From CAVROT01 sp963722905 (GTDB lineage Bacteria > Pseudomonadota > Alphaproteobacteria > Rhodobacterales > Rhodobacteraceae): DNA of 64,000 nt. Below are positions 36,301 through 46,517 of this stretch, piece after piece (positions within the stretch are counted from its first letter, which is position 1; each line of letters begins with the position of its first letter). The position numbers were made by a program, and so were the translations under genes. The notes under the pieces are model-generated. The model saw only the letters and a program-made list of their open reading frames with translations, was not told where the DNA came from and did not search any database. The stretch spans positions 209,348 to 273,347 of the forward strand of contig CAVROT010000011.1 in NCBI GenBank assembly GCA_963722905.1, in the 5' to 3' direction.

Positions 36301-36871
36301 CCCCGGCGGCCTGATCGACACATTCTACGATCAGAACCTCGCCCAGATCGTCGACACGACGCAGCGGCCCTGGGCCTGGAAGACGGTGAACGGGACCGAC
36401 CTGGGCATCGGCCAGCCCGTGCTGGACCAGATCGAGAGCGCGCTGCTGATCCGCGATGCGTTCTTTCCCGCCGGCGCGCCCTCGATCGACTTCCAGATCA
36501 CCCCCGAGGCGCTGGATCCGGCGGCGCAGGCGATCAACCTGAACGTCCACGGCACCGAGGTGACGTACCGCCACACCGACGGGCAGCCGACGCCGCAGGC
36601 GGTGAACTGGCCCGGCACGGTCGGGCTGGCGCGCGCGACCTTTCTGCCTGGCAAGCCGGGGTCCGAGGACGCGCTGTCGCGTGACGGGCCCTGGGGATGG
36701 TTCCGCCTGCTCGACGCGGTCGAGGTGCGCGACACGAACGCGTCGGACCGCAAGCGCATGATCTTTCGCGTCGGCGGGCGCGTGGCCATCTTCGCGCTGC
36801 AGTCGGGCTCGATCCTCAACCCCTTCACCCTTCCCGCCATGCAGACCTTCGCCTGCCCGGAGACGTTCTGA
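33311..36871 (+). CDS. tssM: T6SS membrane complex protein TssM (IcmF)
   Basis: A 1186-residue IcmF/TssM protein. Two membrane helices are near residues 12-32 and 45-65 (WFLGGYVGIG between them), followed by a cytoplasmic NTPase-like domain with Walker A GPPGAGKTTAIVNSG near residue 135 and VLVDTAGRYTTQ. A third helix (AAAVLVTVGLGALW, near residue 450) leads into the large periplasmic part ending FTLPAMQTFACPETF. It spans the inner membrane and opens the path for the tube. The start is a GTG that overlaps the tssL stop by four bases. Confidence 0.96.
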   Translation: MKVLRAMGSGIGITAMVALAASACLWFLGGYVGIGDAHPFDGVTGRLVGLAVLWILALLVILLILTTKRRRDTDLAEDMAQAEVPEPAGAPDDAVVAAELGEMRGKLKSAMLALRRSKAGRRHLYEMPWYIIIGPPGAGKTTAIVNSGLRFPLEDDGGRAAVGGVGGTRNCDWWFTDDAVLVDTAGRYTTQESDAEADSAAWQGFLRLLKKHRPRQPINGAIVAISLSDLTQQDEISQAAHAAAIRRRLTELRDTLGVRFPVYILFTKADLIAGFAEFFEPLGKDAREQVWGFTLPLPKSRGAAGAAAFDAEFQALLDRLNAQSLERMQAEADPARRALIASFPSQVASVRATADAFLAEVFHEGKLDRSQMLRGAYFTSGTQEGTPIDRLMTGMARTFGIGRQAIGTGRGTGRSFFLTRLFQDVMFPEAGLVSADDRVEKRYVWTRRGAFAAAVLVTVGLGALWTRSYLGNVERAGNYEAGIAAYTAAASEIPGNPIADTDIAGTVPALNALHDLAAEAAAPRPARLGWGLWQGDVIANQARLTYRDALNRHLLPRMLLRLEDQMQANINNTDLLYELLKVYLTLGLAGPMNADLVSEFMEVDWSVSFPGPSRQDLRADLLTHLEALLAQPMVDVGLNADLVGQVQEVLTRMPLAQRVYNGILASPEALDLPEWRPTDVGGPQIARALARSSGRPLSEGVPGILTRDGFNDVFLPEALDVAERLKDEAWVLGPDAAAQQTDAALIALSRDVLDLYYTDVIAAWDGVLADLDIIPVTDLPSAVEVLNVLSGPSSPIVNVLNAVADETRLATPREAEVTDAEAGAEAGAGVLAAQALRRNLSPQRRLFLRAVTGAEGSAPAKEPGAFVEDRFAWLHALVDRPEGQPSRLDAMMELLTEVNKEVERLGFSGGVGATTADSEALARFQLEAARLEGPIKRWANQIASGSSGVAADGTRAGIAARWQADVLPFCRQATAGYPFNRQAQNDVTVQDFARLFGPGGLIDTFYDQNLAQIVDTTQRPWAWKTVNGTDLGIGQPVLDQIESALLIRDAFFPAGAPSIDFQITPEALDPAAQAINLNVHGTEVTYRHTDGQPTPQAVNWPGTVGLARATFLPGKPGSEDALSRDGPWGWFRLLDAVEVRDTNASDRKRMIFRVGGRVAIFALQSGSILNPFTLPAMQTFACPETF

Positions 36872-36872
36872 G

Positions 36873-37553
36873 GTGTCGGCCGCCGGATACGCGGCCTACG
36901 GCAAGATCCCCAGCCTGGGCGACTTCTTCCGTATAGGCTCGATCCCGGGCGTGCAGGAGGCGTGGGACGTCTGGTTGCAGGGCGCGATGACGGCGGCGCG
37001 CGCCGCCATCGGGCCGCGCTGGACCGACTGCTACATGTCGGCGCCGATCTGGCGGTTCACGCTGGCGCCCGGGATCCTGACGCGGACGGCGGTGCTGGGG
37101 ATCGTGATGCCCTCGGTCGACCGGGTAGGCCGGCAGTTTCCGCTGACCATCCTGACCGTGGTGCCCGGCGCGTCGCATGCGGCGGCGCTCCACCTCGGCG
37201 CCGCACCGGCCTTCGACGCGCTGGAGGCCGCCGCGCTGGACATGCTGGAGCCGGGCGGCTCGCGCGAGGCGCTGGCCAACCGGCTGCGTACGCTCGACCT
37301 TCCAAGGCCCCGGCAGGAGGGCGCGGTCCGGCGCACGGCGGACGGGATGCTGCTGGGCGCCGGCGGCGCGCCCGCGGGCGTCATCGCCGCCGGCGCGGTG
37401 GACCGCAGCTACCGGCGGCCCTGCCTCTTCGGCACCGCCGACGGCCCCCGGTCGCGGCTGGCCTGCACCGAGGGGCTGCCGCCCCCCTCGGTGCAGGCCG
37501 CGCTCTTCGATGCCGACGCGCCGCTCTGGCCGGCGGGCGGGGCCGCGCCGTGA
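36873..37553 (+). CDS. tagF: T6SS-associated protein TagF
   Basis: A 226-residue TagF-domain protein: AAYGKIPSLGDFFRIGS at the N-terminus and IGPRWTDCYMSAPIWRFTL, with GIVMPSVDRVGRQFPLTIL further on, as expected for the family. TagF restrains T6SS assembly post-translationally, and in some bacteria it is fused to the PppA phosphatase. Here the two genes sit side by side and overlap as GTGA, which fits a shared negative role. The start is GTG 36873, one base after the tssM stop. Confidence 0.92.
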   Translation: MSAAGYAAYGKIPSLGDFFRIGSIPGVQEAWDVWLQGAMTAARAAIGPRWTDCYMSAPIWRFTLAPGILTRTAVLGIVMPSVDRVGRQFPLTILTVVPGASHAAALHLGAAPAFDALEAAALDMLEPGGSREALANRLRTLDLPRPRQEGAVRRTADGMLLGAGGAPAGVIAAGAVDRSYRRPCLFGTADGPRSRLACTEGLPPPSVQAALFDADAPLWPAGGAAP

Positions 37554-38266
37554 CGATCCTGCGCCACGCGTCGGCCACCCATGTCGGCCGGGTGCGCCGG
37601 CTGAACGAGGACGCGATCCTGTCGATGCCCGAAAGCGGCATCTGGCTCGTCGCCGACGGCATGGGCGGACACGAGGCCGGCGACTATGCCAGCCAGACCA
37701 TCGTCGAGACGGTGTCGACACTGCCGCCCGACCTGCCACCCGCCGACGCCGTGCGCCACATGCGCGACGCGCTGTCGCGCGCGCACGACCAGATCCGGGC
37801 CGAGGCGGCGCGGCGCGGAGCAGACACCATCGGCGCGACCGTCGTCGCCCTGATCGTGACCCGCGGGCATTTCGCGGCGCTCTGGGCGGGTGACAGCCGC
37901 CTCTACCGCCTGCGCCCCGGCCACCCCATCGAACTGATGACCGAGGATCATTCCGTCGTTGGCGCCCTCGTCGCCACGGGCCGGCTGACATGGGACGAGG
38001 CCGAGGCGCATCCGCAATCGAACGCCATCACCCGCGCCGTCGGGGTCGGCGAGGTGCTGGAGCTCGACAAGGTGCGCGGCCTGACCGAACGGGGCGACCG
38101 GTTCCTCCTGTGCTCGGACGGGCTGAACAGATACGCGGGATTCGACCGGCTGGAGAGGTCGCTGCGCGACACGCCGATCGAGGTCGTGACCGACCGGCTG
38201 ATCAAGATGGCGCTGGACGGCGGCGGCGCCGACAACATATCGGCCATCGTGGTGGACGTGGTCTGA
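37550..38266 (+). CDS. pppA: T6SS PP2C-type serine/threonine phosphatase PppA
   Basis: A 238-residue PP2C phosphatase with the metal-binding and catalytic motifs in order: VRRLNEDAIL, LVADGMGGHEAGDYAS, GATVVALIV, WAGDSRLYRLRPG, LLCSDGLNRY and GGGADNISAIVV. It would reverse phosphorylation of the FHA protein by the kinase encoded just downstream on the other strand. GTG 37550 overlaps the tagF stop. It is the last plus-strand gene of the core operon. A GCCGGC inverted repeat lies about 15 bases downstream (38278-38296) without a T-run. Confidence 0.92.
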   Translation: MTILRHASATHVGRVRRLNEDAILSMPESGIWLVADGMGGHEAGDYASQTIVETVSTLPPDLPPADAVRHMRDALSRAHDQIRAEAARRGADTIGATVVALIVTRGHFAALWAGDSRLYRLRPGHPIELMTEDHSVVGALVATGRLTWDEAEAHPQSNAITRAVGVGEVLELDKVRGLTERGDRFLLCSDGLNRYAGFDRLERSLRDTPIEVVTDRLIKMALDGGGADNISAIVVDVV

Positions 38267-38376
38267 CACAGGGTGCTGCCGGCAACTGCGGCCGGCGACG
38301 GCGCGCGTACGGCATGCGACCGTCCGGTCAGATCGTCAGCGATACGCGCCACCGCACCGGAGCCGCGAGGTTCGTC

Positions 38377-40575
38377 TCAGGGCAGCGCGGTGGTAAGGAT
38401 GCGGCTGTCGAGCGTGCGGATCGGCTGTGTCGTCTCGCGCAGGGCGCGCGCATAGCCTTCGGCCAACTCGGCGGTGGGCCGCAGCTCGTCGAAGAGCGGC
38501 GCGTCTGCATGCAGCACCAGGATCTCCGTCTTGCCCAAAGCCGAGTCGTCGACAGTGAAGGCCAGGTTTCGGCCGTCGTCCTGTTCGGACAGCGGATAAG
38601 CCACACGCACGTCGACCGCGCCGTCCCGCCCGTCGCGCAGCGCCGCCACCGCGTTGTCGGGCCGGTTCAGGTTCGGCAGCATGTGGAACACGTCGCCCGA
38701 CACGTCCAGTGCCGAAACGTAGAGATAGCCCTCCGTCACGTCCGCCGGCACCGTCACGTCGATCACCGGGTTCTCGCCCACGAAGTAGCGCCCCTGCGGG
38801 TTCGGGTCGTCGCGGTCCCCGAAGCCGAAACGGGTGTCGAAGCCGCCCGAGGGCGCCAGGGGCAGCGCATCGTCGACCAGGCACAGCGTGGCGTTCAGCA
38901 CCTCGGCGTCGACCGCGACGGGTCGGTCGCCGGCGACCTGCGACAGCGCGTCGATCAGCGCCACGCGCGTCGCCGTGGACGCGACCTGTCCGCCCACGGA
39001 GATCTCTTCCCCGGCGGCGTAGCCGACCTGCGGCGGATCGCGCAGGAACAGCTCGCCGCAATCGGCATGGTCGCGCAGGATCGGCAGCAGGCGCTCGGGC
39101 GGCAGGATGCGGGGCCCGAGGTCGATCTCGACCGTGCCGGACAGACCGGCAGGGAGGGCCAAGACGACCTGCGGCAGTGCGCGGTCGAGTTCGCTGTCCT
39201 CGGTCAGCCCGGTCACCGCATAGACGTCGCCACGCAGCGAGACGCGCCATTCAGGCAGCATCACGACCCCGTCCACCAGCGTCAGCAGACCGTCGCCCCA
39301 GCCGTCTGGGATGTCGCCCGAGGCCAGCGCCACGTCCATCGTCCCGCCCAGCGGCAGCACGCGTTCGGCGAGGGCCTGTTCGACCTCGGCCGAGGGGACG
39401 ACGCCGCGCGCCGCGACCTCGCCGTCCACCGGGCGCTCCACCACGATGGCGAAGGGATCCGCCAGCGGATGGCGCGGGCCGGTGACCGCCTCGAAAATGC
39501 CGACGGCATAGGCCCCGCCCAGCGCGACCGCCACGACGGCGAGGCCCAGCACTGCCGCGAGGCCCCGCCGCGAACCGGGCGTCCGGTCGGGCGCCGCCGA
39601 CGGTACATGTGACGGCGGGGCTCCGGCGTCGAGTGAGCGGCCATCCCTTGGCGGTGCAACGGCGGCCGCGGACGGCGTCCGGGATGGCTGCGGCGCGATC
39701 ACGGTCGCGTCGCCGTCCGCCATCGTCGTCGCCGGTTGGCGACCCGGCCGGCCGGCGGCGTCGATCTCGTCCAGGATGGCCTGCGCCGACTGAAGGCGGT
39801 CGGCCGGGTCGGGGCGGGTCATCGCCTCGATCAGTCCACGCAGGGGCTGGGGCACGCCGTCGGTGTGCGGAGGACGCGCCTTGGCCTCGACCACCTGCAT
39901 GGGGTTGTCGCCGACATCGGGCGTCCGGCCGCGGAAGGTGGCCAGCAGCAGCGCCCCCAGCGCGTAGATATCCGACCGCGCATCGCTGTGGCCGGCCAGC
40001 TGCTCGGGCGCTGCATAGGCGTATTTGCCCGCGAACTCTCCGCCGACGATGGTCTGTGCGCCGGGGTTGGCATCCTTGGCGATTCCGAAGTCGATGATGA
40101 CGGCCTGGCCCGGATCGCCGTCGCGCAGGATGATGTTGTCGGGCGACAGGTCGCGGTGGACGATGCCCTTGTCATGCGCCGCCACCAATCCCTCGCAGAC
40201 GCGCCGACAGACCGTCAGCAGGTCGGCTGCCGACATGCCCCCGTCCCGCATGAGGGCGTCGAGGCCGGGGCCGTCGACGTAGTCCATCACCAGATAGACG
40301 CGGCCGTCGTCCATCCGCTGGTTATCGGAGTAGCGCACGATGGCGTCGTGGCGGATGTCGCGGATCTCTTCCTCGCGCCGCATCAGCACGAGGTAATCCT
40401 CGTTGGCCGAGAACTCCGACCGGAGCGCCTTCAGCGCGACCACCCGCCCCGAGATATCGCTGCGCGCGCGGTAGACCTCGGACGTGCCGCCGCGCCCCAG
40501 AATCGCCTCGATGCGGTAGGTGTTGTTCAGCAGGTCGCCCGGCTGGAAGATGTCGCCGGGGCGCGGCTGGGTCAT
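38377..40575 (-). CDS. ppkA: T6SS-linked serine/threonine kinase PpkA with BON-like and DUF4384-like periplasmic tail
   Basis: A 732-residue receptor-type kinase. Residues 15-285 form a complete Hanks kinase: LGRGGTSEVYRA, catalytic Lys in VALKALRSE, HRDLSPDNIIL, DFGIAKD and YAAPEQLAGHSDARSDIYAL. A linker and one membrane helix (AAVLGLAVVAVALGGAYAVG, about residue 340) lead to a periplasmic part with BON-like repeats, a cysteine pair (residues 506 and 565) and a DUF4384-like domain at about 590-700 (NPVIDVTVPADVTEGYLYVS). The last two elements match the end of the Exb-operon protein at 10809-12815. It should phosphorylate the FHA protein on a periplasmic signal. It converges on pppA. Confidence 0.88.
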   Translation of the reverse strand: MTQPRPGDIFQPGDLLNNTYRIEAILGRGGTSEVYRARSDISGRVVALKALRSEFSANEDYLVLMRREEEIRDIRHDAIVRYSDNQRMDDGRVYLVMDYVDGPGLDALMRDGGMSAADLLTVCRRVCEGLVAAHDKGIVHRDLSPDNIILRDGDPGQAVIIDFGIAKDANPGAQTIVGGEFAGKYAYAAPEQLAGHSDARSDIYALGALLLATFRGRTPDVGDNPMQVVEAKARPPHTDGVPQPLRGLIEAMTRPDPADRLQSAQAILDEIDAAGRPGRQPATTMADGDATVIAPQPSRTPSAAAVAPPRDGRSLDAGAPPSHVPSAAPDRTPGSRRGLAAVLGLAVVAVALGGAYAVGIFEAVTGPRHPLADPFAIVVERPVDGEVAARGVVPSAEVEQALAERVLPLGGTMDVALASGDIPDGWGDGLLTLVDGVVMLPEWRVSLRGDVYAVTGLTEDSELDRALPQVVLALPAGLSGTVEIDLGPRILPPERLLPILRDHADCGELFLRDPPQVGYAAGEEISVGGQVASTATRVALIDALSQVAGDRPVAVDAEVLNATLCLVDDALPLAPSGGFDTRFGFGDRDDPNPQGRYFVGENPVIDVTVPADVTEGYLYVSALDVSGDVFHMLPNLNRPDNAVAALRDGRDGAVDVRVAYPLSEQDDGRNLAFTVDDSALGKTEILVLHADAPLFDELRPTAELAEGYARALRETTQPIRTLDSRILTTALP

Positions 40576-40614
40576 GCCGCGGTCACGGTCGGCGCCCCGC
40601 CCCGGATACGAGGC

Positions 40615-41223
40615 TCAGCCCAGCACCTGGAACTCGACCCGCCGGTTCACGTCGGCGCGCGGGTCGGCGGCGTCGTAGGGAAACCGTTCGCCGACGCCGA
40701 CGGCGATCATGCGCTCGGGCGCGATGCCGCAATCGGCCACGAGGTAGCGCTTGACCTCTTCGGCACGAAGCAACGACAGCGCTTCGTTGTAGTCTGCCGA
40801 TCCCGAGGCGTCGGTGTGGCCGAGGATGCGGAACTGCTCCACGTCGGCCTTCTGCATGGCGGTGCACAGGGCGGCCAGACGCGGCCGCTGGTCGGGCCGC
40901 AGGGCGGCACTGTCGAAGTCGAAGGTCACGTTGACGTTCACCTGATCCGGAAGCGGGACCGCGTCGAGGCTGGCCTGCGGGAGATCGGACGTCTCCGGCG
41001 CGGCGTCGGACCGAACGGCAACACCGCCGGCGTCGCCCGCGGCCTGCCCGGACGGCGCGATGACCAGCCCGCGCGTCTTCTGCCTGGCGAAGGCGTCGAG
41101 GATCTGCTCTTCGGTCATGTCGGTGCCGGTTGCGGTCTGGGCCGCAGCGGGCACGGCGGGCAGCGCGAGGGCCGCGGCCGTGACGATGGCGGAAAGGAAT
41201 GCGGCGCGAACGGGTCCTGTCAT
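40615..41223 (-). CDS. OmpA-family periplasmic/outer-membrane protein
   Basis: A 202-residue protein with a signal peptide (SAIVTAAALALPAVPAAAQ, cleavage near residue 29), a low-complexity segment, and an OmpA C-terminal domain from about residue 95: VTFDFDSAALRPDQRPRLAA, ILGHTDASGSADYNEALSLL and VNRRVEFQVLG. It would bind peptidoglycan. It lies 39 bases upstream of the kinase gene in the same direction, so the two are probably co-transcribed, which suggests that it helps the kinase sense the envelope or anchors the system. Confidence 0.87.
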   Translation of the reverse strand: MTGPVRAAFLSAIVTAAALALPAVPAAAQTATGTDMTEEQILDAFARQKTRGLVIAPSGQAAGDAGGVAVRSDAAPETSDLPQASLDAVPLPDQVNVNVTFDFDSAALRPDQRPRLAALCTAMQKADVEQFRILGHTDASGSADYNEALSLLRAEEVKRYLVADCGIAPERMIAVGVGERFPYDAADPRADVNRRVEFQVLG

Positions 41224-41358
41224 CTGGACAACCTCCGGTTAAACTCACTGGCCTATGGCAATCGTCGATACATACACCAGACGCCGTTTCCTGCCAACGG
41301 GTTTACGAAGCGGCATCTCCGAACGAACGTGGCGATCCACGACGAATCTGGGAACACG

Positions 41359-42204
41359 ATGCGACCGGTACCGATCATCCTCGGGGCGATCCTCCTTCTG
41401 TCTGTGCCGCTGGTCTGGCTGGGCCTGCGCGAGGTGCTGCCGCGAGGCGCCGGCACCATCGTCTCGGGCGGCGCCGGGATCGACAGCGGCGCCCGGATCG
41501 AGATCGAGGCGTTGCGTCAGCAGGTCGAGGCGCTGGGCGCCGAGATCGGAGAGATGCGCGCCGACATCGCGACACTGGCCGCCCGCCCCGTCATCGCACC
41601 CGCGGCACCGGACTTCGACGGCGCATCGGTGCCCAGCAGTGGGCCGAACGCCATCATCGACGCCTATGCGCAGGTCGTGCTCATCGCCAATCGCCGCGAG
41701 GTGAACCGCGGCATTACCGTCGCCGGGCCGCGATTCCTGGAGGAGTTCCTGGGCCGTCCGCGCGAGACGCTGAGCGACCGGTGCGAGCCGATGACGAACC
41801 CCACGCTGAAGGCGCTGCTCATCACCGAACAGGTCGGCCCGATCCGCGTGTCGATGCTGCGCCCCGCGCTTGACAGCCTCAAGCGGATCTTCGCGAACAT
41901 CGAGGCGACGGACCCCGATCTTTACGCCCGGATCAACACCGCAGGCGCCCTCTGCGTGCGTCAGATCCGCGGCACGCAGGGGCGCACGTCGACCCATTCC
42001 TTCGGCCTTGCGGTGGACCTCAACATCGACGGCGTGCTCGACACCCTCGGCGACGGCAAGACGCAGCTGGGTCTCACCATCATCGCCGATTTCTTCAACG
42101 AGGAGGGGTGGGTCTGGGGCGCCGCCTTCGGCCGCGAGGATTCGATGCACTTCGAGGTCAGCCGCCAGCAGCTGGAAACATGGCGCGCGGATGGCAAGAT
42201 CTGA
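41359..42204 (+). CDS. Membrane-anchored M15-family (VanY-like) peptidase
   Basis: A 281-residue protein with an N-terminal membrane helix or signal anchor (IILGAILLLSVPLVWLGL, residues 6-23), a coiled-coil stretch (IEIEALRQQVEALGAEIGEM), and a C-terminal M15 metallopeptidase domain with zinc-ligand motifs STHSFGLAVDLNIDG and DSMHFEVS. Such enzymes cut peptidoglycan stems. Its place next to a T6SS locus suggests it could open the wall for the trans-envelope complex or be regulated with it, but this is inferred from position. It is divergent from the OmpA gene; the start is ATG 41359. Confidence 0.75.
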   Translation: MRPVPIILGAILLLSVPLVWLGLREVLPRGAGTIVSGGAGIDSGARIEIEALRQQVEALGAEIGEMRADIATLAARPVIAPAAPDFDGASVPSSGPNAIIDAYAQVVLIANRREVNRGITVAGPRFLEEFLGRPRETLSDRCEPMTNPTLKALLITEQVGPIRVSMLRPALDSLKRIFANIEATDPDLYARINTAGALCVRQIRGTQGRTSTHSFGLAVDLNIDGVLDTLGDGKTQLGLTIIADFFNEEGWVWGAAFGREDSMHFEVSRQQLETWRADGKI

Positions 42205-42292
42205 CAGGGACGCCATCGGGGAGTATAGATTTTCACGCCGATCTGCGCTATGCCACCGGTATTGTTTCCTCTGGCATTCCGAGGTCCGTCCC

Positions 42293-43789
42293 ATGCGTCA
42301 TGCCGCGACCGCCGCACTTTTTCTTGTCGCCCTGCTGACCGGCCCCGCCGCCGCGCAGGAGAAGATCGCGCTGGTCATAGGCAACGGCGATTACGAGACG
42401 ATCGTGAAGCTGGACAATCCGGTGAACGATGCCCGCGGCGTGGCCGACTCCCTGTCCGACATCGGCTTTCAGGTAACGGCGGTGATCGACGCCTCCGGGT
42501 CCCAGCTGCGCACTGCGATGGACGATTTCGCCTTCCGCGCCGAGACGGCCGAACTGGCGCTCATCTACTACGCCGGCCACGGGGTCGAGGTTCAGGGCGA
42601 GAACTTCCTGATCCCCATCGACGCCGACGTCGGATCGAACCTCGACATCCAACGGCAAGGCGTGTCCCTCAAGGACATGCTGGCGACGGTGGACAGCGCC
42701 CGGCAGATGCGGATCGTCATCCTCGACAGCTGCCGTGACAATCCCTTCGGGGACGAACTGGACATCGCGGCGCTGCAGCAGACCGCGGCGACCGCCGCCG
42801 CCACGCGCGGCATCACTGGCGGCGGCCTCGCCGCGCCCGAGCCCGACCGCGGCACGCTGGTCGCCTTTGCCGCCCGCGACGGGCAGGTCGCGCTGGACGG
42901 CACCGGGGAACACAGCCCTTTCGCCACCGCGCTGATGGCCAAGCTGGTGCAGCCGGGGGTCGAAATCAGCCTGATGTTCCGACAGGTGCGCGACGCGGTT
43001 GTCGAGGCGACGTTCGCCCGGCAAGAGCCCTACACCTACGGGTCGCTGTCGGGCACGCCCTTCTACCTTGCCGGCGCCGCCGAGGCGGACAGCACGGTCG
43101 CGGCCGACGATCCCCGCGTCGCCTGGTCCGACATCGGACCCGAGCTCGAACCGCAGCTTGCCTCGCTGGCCGATCAGGGCGACACACGCTCGATGGTGGG
43201 GCTGGCCTACATGCGCCTCAACGCCGTCGATCCGCGCTATGCGCCCGGCGAGGCGGCCGAGCTGCTGGCCCGCGCCGCCGAAGCAGGATCGCCGGAGGCC
43301 CAGTTCGAATTGGGCCAGCTCTACGAGACCGGCCTCGGGGTCGAGCAGGACATCGCGCGCGCCATCGGCCTCTATCGCCAGTCGGCCGCGGCGGGGTTCC
43401 CGGACGCGCTGAACGATCTGGGGTTCCTGCATTTCGTCGGCGGCGAGGGCGTGACGAAGGACAAGCCCCGTGCGCTGGACTATTTCGAACGCGCCGCCCG
43501 CGCCCGCCATCCAGAGGCGATGTTCAACTTCGCCTCGCTGATCGACGACGGCGACGTTCCGGGCATGGGCCCGGACGAGGCGGGTGGGTTCCTGTACCTC
43601 GCCCTGCGCTCGGGGAACGAGCGGATCTACGAGATGCTGCGCGACCGGCCCGACAGCTTCAAGGAGGCGACGCGCCGCGCGCTTCAACGCAAGCTGGCCG
43701 AACGGTCCTTCTACACCGGCCCCATCGACGGCGACTTCGGCGCCGGAACCCAGCAGGGGATCCGGGCGGCCTACGGCCTGACCGGGTAG
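42293..43789 (+). CDS. Secreted caspase-like protein (peptidase C14) with Sel1 repeats
   Basis: A 498-residue protein. The signal peptide ends near AAAQEK (residue 22), and a caspase-like domain at 22-260 has IALVIGNGDYETIVKLDNPV, the catalytic His in LIYYAGHGVE and the catalytic Cys in VILDSCRDNP. Sel1-type repeats follow at about 320-440 (SPEAQFELGQLYETGLGVEQ, then a second and third unit), and the end (RSFYTGPIDGDFGAGTQQGI) is a peptidoglycan-binding-1-like motif. It is probably periplasmic. Bacterial caspase homologues cleave after basic residues; the substrate is unknown. It follows the M15 gene by 88 bases in the same direction. Confidence 0.82.
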   Translation: MRHAATAALFLVALLTGPAAAQEKIALVIGNGDYETIVKLDNPVNDARGVADSLSDIGFQVTAVIDASGSQLRTAMDDFAFRAETAELALIYYAGHGVEVQGENFLIPIDADVGSNLDIQRQGVSLKDMLATVDSARQMRIVILDSCRDNPFGDELDIAALQQTAATAAATRGITGGGLAAPEPDRGTLVAFAARDGQVALDGTGEHSPFATALMAKLVQPGVEISLMFRQVRDAVVEATFARQEPYTYGSLSGTPFYLAGAAEADSTVAADDPRVAWSDIGPELEPQLASLADQGDTRSMVGLAYMRLNAVDPRYAPGEAAELLARAAEAGSPEAQFELGQLYETGLGVEQDIARAIGLYRQSAAAGFPDALNDLGFLHFVGGEGVTKDKPRALDYFERAARARHPEAMFNFASLIDDGDVPGMGPDEAGGFLYLALRSGNERIYEMLRDRPDSFKEATRRALQRKLAERSFYTGPIDGDFGAGTQQGIRAAYGLTG

Positions 43790-44039
43790 GTCGCCACCGC
43801 GCCGAAAGAACGGCTCCGCGCCGCTCGGCCAATCTGCCTACGCCCTTGCGACGCGTTCCGCCATGGCGTCGACGACCTGGCCGTTCCGCCGGCGCGGCGA
43901 ACCATCGGACACGAGCCGGAGGCGACCGCCCCCTGCGTCCAAGACGGCATCGTCTCGCTATCGACGCCCCATCATCATGCGCGCGCCGGTTCGGACGGCG
44001 AACGGCCGGAACGCCGCGCGGCCGCACCCGGATCAGACG

Positions 44040-45719
<1,680 letters not shown>

Positions 45720-45723
<4 letters not shown>

Positions 45724-46517
45724 GATGCGCCTTCCAGGGTCGGGGCCATGTCGGCCAGCGTGGTCAGGATCTCGGCCAGCAGGGGCCGCAGTCGGCCGGC
45801 ACGGGCGTCGTCGTAGGCGAAGGGCGGCGCTTCGGCGGCGAGGTGGGTGGACTGGGCCAGCTCCATCTGCACGGCGTGGACGCCGTCGGGCGGGCGGCCG
45901 TAATGGCGCGTGGTCCAACCGCCCTTGAACCGGCCGTTCAGGGCGGTGGTGCGGCCGCTGGCGCGACAGAGGCGCTCCACCGCGTCCTCGATCCGCGCAT
46001 CGCAACTCCGACCCGATGCGGTGCCGATGTTGAGGTCAGGCAGCGTCCCGTGGAAGAGATACGGCACGCGGGACCGGATCGAGTGGCAGTCGTAGAGGAT
46101 GGCGACGCCGTGCCGGTCGCGCACCCGCTCCAGCTCGGCCTCCAACGCAGCGTGATAGGACGCGTGGAACGCGTCCCGGCGCGCGGCGACATCCTCGGGC
46201 CGGGGCGCCTCGCGCCAGATCGGAACGCCGTCGAAATCTGTCAGCGGGACCAGCCCGGTGGTGTTCTGCCCTGGATAGAGACTGATGCCGTCCGGCGGGC
46301 GGTTCGCGTCGACGACATAGCGGTGGAACGTCGCGCGCACCTTCGTGGCGCCGGGAAGCAGCCCGTCGTAGAGCCGGTCGACATGCCAGTCGGTGTCGGC
46401 CAGCAGTCGCCCGCGGTCGTTCAGCGCGGCGGCGACGTCGTCGGGCAGCCACGTCCCGGTATGCGGCAGGCCCAGGACGACGGGGCCGTCGCCGCGGACG
46501 ACCTCCACCGGGGTCAT
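45720..46517 (-). CDS. hutG: N-formylglutamate deformylase HutG
   Basis: A 265-residue N-formylglutamate amidohydrolase, which releases glutamate and formate in the last step of this hut branch. Family motifs are VVLGLPHTGTWLPDDV, ADTDWHVDRLYDGLLPG, DANRPPDGISLYPGQ, LYDCHSIRSRVPYLF and FKGGWTTRHYGRP near residue 205. It requires the HutF product, which agrees with a hutF gene in the same cluster. The start and stop overlap hutH and hutU by four bases each (ATGA). Confidence 0.95.

Noticed and set aside
33179..36574. A 1131-codon open frame on the minus strand opposite tssM
   Set aside because: Same cause: the plus strand encodes a full-length TssM with all family marks, and the reverse translation shows no recognisable domain.
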